Below are positions 15,927-20,299 of a stretch of 20,299 nt of DNA, one piece after another. Origin of the DNA: Bradyrhizobium sp. (GTDB taxonomy: Bacteria > Pseudomonadota > Alphaproteobacteria > Rhizobiales > Xanthobacteraceae). How positions within the stretch are numbered: the first letter of the stretch is position 1; the number at the start of each line of letters is the position of its first letter. The DNA lies in NCBI GenBank assembly GCA_028290305.1, contig JAQGKC010000411.1, forward strand, positions 1-20,299. Direction: 5' to 3'. The position numbers and the translations under genes are program-made. The notes beneath the pieces are model-generated. The model was not told the origin of the DNA. It was given only the letters and a program-made list of their open reading frames with translations, and made no database searches.

Positions 15927-16880
15927 ATGACCCCTGCATCGAAATCGACCTTTGTCCTCGGTCACCGGCACCTGCTGGGAATCGAGGGCCTTTCCGCTGC
16001 CGATATTACCGGCCTGCTCGACCTTTCCGAGGAATATGTCGAGCTCAACCGACAGGTCGACAAGAAGCGCACCTCGTTGCGCGGCCGCACCCAGGTCAAC
16101 CTGTTCTTCGAGGCCTCGACCCGCACCCAGTCTTCGTTCGAACTTGCCGGCAAGCGCCTGGGCGCCGATGTCATGAACATGTCGGTGTCGTCGTCCTCGA
16201 TCCGCAAGGGCGAGACGCTGATGGACACGGCGGTCACGCTCAATGCGATGCATCCGGATATTCTGGTGGTGCGGCACCATGCGTCGGGCGCGGTGGAACT
16301 GCTGGCTCGCAAGGTTGACGGTTCCGTCGTCAACGCCGGCGACGGCGCCCATGAACATCCGACCCAAGCGCTGCTCGATGCGCTGACCATCCGCCGCAAC
16401 AAGGGCCGGCTCGAAGGCCTTGTGATCGCGATCTGCGGCGACGTGATGCATTCGCGGGTGGCGCGCTCCAATATCCTGTTGCTCAACGCCATGGGCGCCC
16501 GCGTCCGCGTGGTCGCGCCCTCCACGCTGTTGCCGCGCGGCATCGAGCGGATGGGCGTCGAGGTGGCCCGCGACATGCGCGAGGGACTGAACGGCGCCGA
16601 TATCGTGATGATGCTGCGGCTGCAGCGCGAGCGCATGAACGGTTCATTCGTGCCGTCGAGCCAGGAATATTTCCATTATTTCGGCCTCGACCAGAAGAAG
16701 TTGGCCTATGCGAAGCCGGATGCGCTGGTGATGCATCCGGGTCCGATGAACCGCGGCGTCGAGATCGACTCGATTGTGGCGGACGGCGCGCAATCGCTGA
16801 TCCGCGAACAGGAGGAAATGGGAGTGGCGGTGCGGATGGCGGTGCTCGAAGCGCTCGCCCGCAACCTGCCCAACGCGTGA
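15927..16880 (+). CDS. pyrB: aspartate carbamoyltransferase catalytic subunit
   Basis: PyrB joins carbamoyl phosphate and aspartate in the first committed step of pyrimidine synthesis. The 317-residue protein starts [20 protein letters not shown]. The carbamoyl-phosphate site is [18 protein letters not shown] (STRT at 64-67), with [48 protein letters not shown], the aspartate-site region [10 protein letters not shown] and [11 protein letters not shown]. No regulatory pyrI gene follows; instead a dihydroorotase-like gene starts four bases after the stop, the arrangement known from pseudomonads where PyrB and inactive PyrC' form a dodecamer. The start is the ATG at 15927; the upstream frame to 15888 lacks homology. 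Confidence 0.97.
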   Translation: MTPASKSTFVLGHRHLLGIEGLSAADITGLLDLSEEYVELNRQVDKKRTSLRGRTQVNLFFEASTRTQSSFELAGKRLGADVMNMSVSSSSIRKGETLMDTAVTLNAMHPDILVVRHHASGAVELLARKVDGSVVNAGDGAHEHPTQALLDALTIRRNKGRLEGLVIAICGDVMHSRVARSNILLLNAMGARVRVVAPSTLLPRGIERMGVEVARDMREGLNGADIVMMLRLQRERMNGSFVPSSQEYFHYFGLDQKKLAYAKPDALVMHPGPMNRGVEIDSIVADGAQSLIREQEEMGVAVRMAVLEALARNLPNA

Positions 16881-16884
16881 TGTC

Positions 16885-18186
16885 ATGCTGACCGACCGCC
16901 GCCCGATCCTGCTCGCCAACGCCCGCCTGATCGATCCCTCGCGCGATTTCGACGGCATCGGCGATGTCTTGATCGCCGATGGCACGATCCGCGAGAGCCG
17001 GCGCGGCATCGGCGCCGCCGGCGTGCCGGAAGGCACCGACATCGTCAATTGCGCCGGCAAGATCGTCGCGCCGGGGCTGATCGACATGCGCGCCTTTGTC
17101 GGCGAGCCCGGCGCCAGCCACCGCGAAACCTTCGCTTCCGCAAGCCAGGCGGCGGCGACCGGCGGCATCACCACCATCATCTGCCAGCCCGATACCTCGC
17201 CGGTCATCGACAATTCGGCGACGGTGGATTTTGTCCTACGCCGCGCGCGCGACACTGCGATTGTCAACATCCATCCGATGGCAGCGCTGACAAAAGGCAT
17301 GCGCGGCGAGGAGATGACCGAGATCGGCCTGCTGAAAGCCGCCGGCGCGGTGGCATTCACCGACGGCGACAAGAGCGTCACCAATGCGCAGGTGATGCGG
17401 CGGGCACTGACCTATGCCCGCGATTTCGACGCGCTGATCGTACATCATACCGAAGACCCCCATCTGGTCGGCGAAGGCGTCATGAACGAAGGCGAGTTCG
17501 CGACCAGGCTTGGGCTGGCCGGCATCCCCAACGCGGCCGAGGCCGTGATGCTGGAGCGCGATATGCGCCTGGTCGCGCTGACCGGCGGACGTTATCACGC
17601 GGCATCGCTGAGCTGCATCGAATCGTTGGAAATCCTCAAGCGCGCCCGAGATGCCGGACTAGCAGTCAGCGCCTCGGTCTCGATTAATCATGTGACGCTG
17701 AACGAGAACGACATCGGCCCATACCGGACCTTCCTGAAACTGTCGCCGCCGCTGCGCACCGAGGACGACCGCCTCGCGCTGGTCGCCGCCGTCGCCTCCG
17801 GCCTGATCGACGTGATCATGTCCGACCACAATCCGCAGGATGTTGAAGTCAAGCGGCTGCCATTTGCGGAAGCAGAAAGCGGCGCGATCGGCCTTGAGAC
17901 CATGCTGCCGGCAGCGCTGCGGCTGATCCACAATGGCGAGATGGATTTCAAGACGCTGATCCGCGCGATGTCGACGCGGCCCGCCGAGCTGTTGGGTTTA
18001 CCGGGCGGATCGCTGCGCGCCGGTGCCCCCGCCGATGTGATCGTGATCGATGCCGACACGCCGTGGGTGCTCGATCCCGCCGATCTCAAGTCGCAATGCA
18101 AGAACACCCCGTTCGACGAGGCCCGGTTCTCCGGCCGCGTCGTGTGCACCATTGTCGGCGGCCGGACGGTTTTCGAGCATGTCTGA
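16885..18186 (+). CDS. pyrC': dihydroorotase-like protein PyrC' (probably inactive)
   Basis: The 433-residue protein has the amidohydrolase layout of dihydroorotase: [50 protein letters not shown], the late Asp in [10 protein letters not shown], and the composite-domain end [13 protein letters not shown]. The metal-binding HxH expected after GLxD is replaced by R69-A70-F71 (DMRAFVGEP), and the His of the usual HVST motif is replaced (AASLSCIES). Two or more zinc ligands are thus missing and the protein is unlikely to hydrolyse dihydroorotate. In Pseudomonas such PyrC' proteins are needed to assemble active PyrB, the probable role here. It starts four bases after pyrB. An active pyrC should be elsewhere in the genome. 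Confidence 0.92.
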   Translation: MLTDRRPILLANARLIDPSRDFDGIGDVLIADGTIRESRRGIGAAGVPEGTDIVNCAGKIVAPGLIDMRAFVGEPGASHRETFASASQAAATGGITTIICQPDTSPVIDNSATVDFVLRRARDTAIVNIHPMAALTKGMRGEEMTEIGLLKAAGAVAFTDGDKSVTNAQVMRRALTYARDFDALIVHHTEDPHLVGEGVMNEGEFATRLGLAGIPNAAEAVMLERDMRLVALTGGRYHAASLSCIESLEILKRARDAGLAVSASVSINHVTLNENDIGPYRTFLKLSPPLRTEDDRLALVAAVASGLIDVIMSDHNPQDVEVKRLPFAEAESGAIGLETMLPAALRLIHNGEMDFKTLIRAMSTRPAELLGLPGGSLRAGAPADVIVIDADTPWVLDPADLKSQCKNTPFDEARFSGRVVCTIVGGRTVFEHV

Positions 18187-18221
18187 CCCGTGTGGGATAT
18201 ATCACCAAGGGAGGAACGGCG

Positions 18222-18815
18222 ATGGCGCCTGAAGCATTTCTGCTGGTGGCGTTCGTCATCGGCTATCTGCTCGGCTCGATTCCATTCGGGCTGATCCTGA
18301 CCAGACTTGCCGGCACCCAGGACCTTCGCTCGATCGGCTCCGGCAATATCGGCACCACCAACGTGCTGCGCACCGGGCGCAAGGACCTCGCCGCGGCAAC
18401 TCTCGTCTGCGACATGCTGAAAGGCACGATTGCGGTGATCCTCGCCGGCTATTATGGCGGACCCAACGCGGCGATGCTGGCGGCATTGGGCGCCTTTCTC
18501 GGCCATCTGTTTCCGGTGTGGCTGAAGTTTCGCGGCGGCAAAGGTGTCGCGGTCTATATCGGCGTGCTGATCGGGCTGTTCTGGCCGGGCGCGGTGGTGT
18601 TTTGCGTGCTGTGGATCGCCACCGCGGTGACCTCGCGCTACTCGTCGCTCTCGGCCTTGGTCGCAAGCTTTGTCACCCCGCTTTTCCTGTGGTGGTTCGG
18701 CCATCCCGCGCTGGCGTCGCTGTTCGCCGTGCTGACGCTGCTGCTGTTCTACATGCACCGCGAAAACATCAAGCGGCTGCAGGCGGGGACCGAGGGCAGG
18801 ATTGGGGAGAAGTAG
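18222..18815 (+). CDS. plsY: acyl-phosphate glycerol-3-phosphate acyltransferase
   Basis: PlsY transfers the acyl group of acyl-phosphate to glycerol-3-phosphate in the inner membrane, the first acylation in phospholipid synthesis. The 197-residue product has about five to seven membrane segments and the three conserved loops: [11 protein letters not shown] with [16 protein letters not shown] (motif 1), [24 protein letters not shown] (motif 2) and [10 protein letters not shown] (motif 3). The ATG at 18222 has a strong GGGAGGA ribosome binding site; the frame upstream of it overlaps pyrC' and is not coding. It follows pyrC' by 35 bp on the same strand and may be in the same transcript. It converges on the amidase at 18883. 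Confidence 0.97.
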   Translation: MAPEAFLLVAFVIGYLLGSIPFGLILTRLAGTQDLRSIGSGNIGTTNVLRTGRKDLAAATLVCDMLKGTIAVILAGYYGGPNAAMLAALGAFLGHLFPVWLKFRGGKGVAVYIGVLIGLFWPGAVVFCVLWIATAVTSRYSSLSALVASFVTPLFLWWFGHPALASLFAVLTLLLFYMHRENIKRLQAGTEGRIGEK

Positions 18816-18836
18816 TAGCCGAACGCGTCGTTGTAG

Positions 18837-18862
18837 GGCGCAATAGCGAAACGTATTGCGCC
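18837..18862. terminator. perfect hairpin between convergent plsY and amidase
   Basis: GGCGCAATA (18837-18845) and TATTGCGCC (18854-18862) form a 9-bp stem with an 8-nt GCGAAACG loop. It is centred in the 67-bp gap between two convergent genes, fitting a bidirectional terminator. There is no long T-run. Similar GGGCGCAATA...TATTGCGCC elements recur in many proteobacterial genomes, so it may also be a dispersed palindromic repeat. Confidence 0.6.
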
Positions 18863-18882
18863 GTCTTGAAGGCGCCGGCGGA

Positions 18883-20124
18883 TTACAATCTCGCCAGCGC
18901 ATCCTCAACGAAGCGTGCGGCCTTAAGCGCTCCGGCGTCGTCGCCAAATCGGGCGATGATCTGCACGCCCACCGGCAATCCACCATCGGCAACAAAAGCC
19001 GGAATGTTGACGCAAGGAACGCCCATCAGCGTCCAGAGCCGGTTGAAACGGGCATCGCCAGTCGAGTCCAGCCCCTTTGGCGCGGCGCCCGGCGCGGAGA
19101 ACGTCAGCAACACATCGACATCGTCAAAGACCTTCGCCAACGCACGGCGGGCCCGGTTCGCGATCGCGCGCGCCTCATCATAAGCGGCGGGCAGTAGTCC
19201 AGCGGTTTCGTCGAGCTTGGCGCGCAGCATCGGCGCCATGGCATCGTGATGCGTGCGGTATTCCCAGGCCAGCGCCTGATGCGCCTCGAATTCCTGCACG
19301 ATCAAACCAGCCCGCCACGCCTCCGCCGAATTCTCCGGCAACGCCAGCGCGCGAACGGATGCCCCGGCGCGTTCCGCCGCAACTCTGGCGATCCGCAGCG
19401 CCTCCCCGCTTGCCGTTTCCGGCGCGCCGGCGAAATCCTGCGTCACTAGGCCGATGCGCGGCGTGGGCGTCTCCGCACCCAGCAGCAGTTCGGGCCGGTT
19501 GGTCATGGCCGAAAGTCCGTGCGCCAGGTCTTCGACGCCGGCCGCGAACAGCCCGACCGTATCCAGCGTCCACGAATAACATTTCACGCCGACGGTCGGC
19601 AGCAGCCGGAACGACGGCTTGATCGCGGCCACGCCGCAGAACGAGGCCGGCCGGATCACCGAACCGCCGGTCTGTGTCCCCAGCGCCAGCGGAATCATCC
19701 CGGCGCCGACGGCTGCCGCCGAGCCGGACGACGATCCGCCCGGCGTGTGGCCGTGATTGTGCGGATTGAGGGTCGCCGTCGGATCGTTGGCCGCGAACGC
19801 CGTCGTCGTGGTCTTGCCGACGATGGTGGCTCCGGCCTGCTTCAGCATTTGAACGACGGGCGCGTCCGCGCGCGGTTGCCATCCCTGGTAGATCGCCGAG
19901 CCCATTTCGGTGGGAAAATCCGCTGTATCGATGATGTCCTTGATCCCGACGGCGATGCCGCGCAGCGGGCCCGCGCTTGCGGCTCGCGCACCTTGGTCAC
20001 GGCAGACAAAGGCGCCGATGGTCTTTTCCTGCGCGCCGACCACTTCCAGTGATTGGCTGATCGCCGCATCGGGCGAAAGATCACCGAAATCGATACGGCG
20101 CTGGAGTTCGGCAAGCGAGATCAT
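18883..20124 (-). CDS. amidase-signature family enzyme
   Basis: This 413-residue protein belongs to the same superfamily as GatA but is not GatA: it is shorter and lacks the GatA C-terminal motifs. The triad is complete: Lys62 in LRGIAVGIKDII, cis-Ser131 in HTPGGSSSGSAAAVG and nucleophile Ser155 in TQTGGSVIRPAS. These enzymes hydrolyse varied amides, or ureas and carbamates; the substrate cannot be told from sequence. It carries no signal peptide, so it acts in the cytoplasm. The ATG at 20124 has AGGAAA nine bases upstream; the open frame beyond it to 20217 is in repeat-rich sequence and not coding. No transporter or regulator is adjacent to suggest a pathway. Confidence 0.92.
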   Translation of the reverse strand: MISLAELQRRIDFGDLSPDAAISQSLEVVGAQEKTIGAFVCRDQGARAASAGPLRGIAVGIKDIIDTADFPTEMGSAIYQGWQPRADAPVVQMLKQAGATIVGKTTTTAFAANDPTATLNPHNHGHTPGGSSSGSAAAVGAGMIPLALGTQTGGSVIRPASFCGVAAIKPSFRLLPTVGVKCYSWTLDTVGLFAAGVEDLAHGLSAMTNRPELLLGAETPTPRIGLVTQDFAGAPETASGEALRIARVAAERAGASVRALALPENSAEAWRAGLIVQEFEAHQALAWEYRTHHDAMAPMLRAKLDETAGLLPAAYDEARAIANRARRALAKVFDDVDVLLTFSAPGAAPKGLDSTGDARFNRLWTLMGVPCVNIPAFVADGGLPVGVQIIARFGDDAGALKAARFVEDALARL

Positions 20125-20196
20125 GGGCAAGGTTTCCTGCGGTGAGCGGAGACCGCTTTTACGGAGCGCGTGGGGATGGGGCAAGCGGCCCTCTTT

Positions 20197-20238
20197 CGTC
20201 ATTCCGGGGCGATGCAAAGCATCGAACCCGGAATGACG
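20197..20238. repeat. REP-like nested palindrome
   Basis: CGTCATTCCGGG (20197-20208) pairs with CCCGGAATGACG (20227-20238), and inside it CGATGC (20210-20215) pairs with GCATCG (20219-20224) around AAA. The whole 42-bp unit folds into one long hairpin. I recall this CGTCATTCCGGG-type palindrome as abundant between genes in Bradyrhizobium/Rhodopseudomonas genomes. It lies between two minus-strand genes and may end transcription from the upstream one. Confidence 0.8.
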
Positions 20239-20254
20239 TGATGAGGCCCCACGT

Positions 20255-20299
20255 TCAAACCCCCTTCCCCACCTGCTCAGGTTGATCCATGCTGCCCCG
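20255..20299 (-). CDS. C-terminal end of an unidentified gene, cut by the window edge
   Basis: On the minus strand the last 45 bases read as 14 codons (GSMDQPEQVGKGV at the end) followed by TGA at 20257-20255. The composition is protein-like and the stop lies just before the palindrome at 20197-20238, as expected of a gene end. There is too little sequence to name the family, and chance cannot be excluded. Confidence 0.35.
   Translation of the reverse strand, partial: RGSMDQPEQVGKGV

Overview
The window reads as chromosome of an alphaproteobacterium of the Bradyrhizobium / Rhodopseudomonas group. The evidence is the high-GC codon use, several small hypothetical proteins that I recognise from that group (the 72-, 74- and 95-residue products), the gatC-orf-gatA and pyrB-pyrC'-plsY neighbourhoods, and intergenic palindromes of the type scattered through those genomes. 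No database search was possible; family names rest on motifs and remembered family sequences.

Left part (1 to about 4900) is accessory and partly decayed. It starts inside an MFS transporter fragment joined in frame to a phage/island-type tyrosine integrase that has lost its C-terminal catalytic end and carries a one-base frameshift. A SnoaL-like small protein, a RecF/OLD-like AAA ATPase split by another one-base frameshift, and a Sel1-like small protein follow. Next come about 870 bp without a convincing gene, a 30-residue lysine/alanine-rich protein gene, and another 560 bp without a gene.

Middle part (4915 to 11863, all minus strand) is the tRNA-dependent amidation region. Reading in the direction of transcription: a 74-residue membrane protein, a nitronate monooxygenase-like flavoprotein, gatC, a 72-residue CxxC protein, gatA (ATGA overlap with the previous gene), a PAS + HisKA_2 histidine kinase, a 95-residue protein, then gatB. 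GatCAB makes Gln-tRNA(Gln) and/or Asn-tRNA(Asn) from the mischarged tRNAs.

Right part (11921 to 20299): ruvX (+) converges on an aidB-like acyl-CoA dehydrogenase and CPBP protease pair (-). A periplasmic D-Ala-D-Ala dipeptidase (-) diverges from pyrB-pyrC'-plsY (+). The dihydroorotase-like PyrC' lacks the HxH metal ligands, so it is probably a structural partner of aspartate carbamoyltransferase and not an enzyme. plsY (acyl-phosphate glycerol-3-phosphate acyltransferase) converges on a second amidase-signature enzyme (-), and the tail of another minus-strand gene probably enters at the right edge.

I see no CRISPR array, rRNA, tRNA, intact insertion sequence or clear multi-gene defence system. 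The window is mostly ordinary core genome. The points of interest are the decayed integrase junction, the two frameshifts, the inactive PyrC', a near-leaderless pyrB start, the tiny lysine-rich gene and several palindromic intergenic elements.
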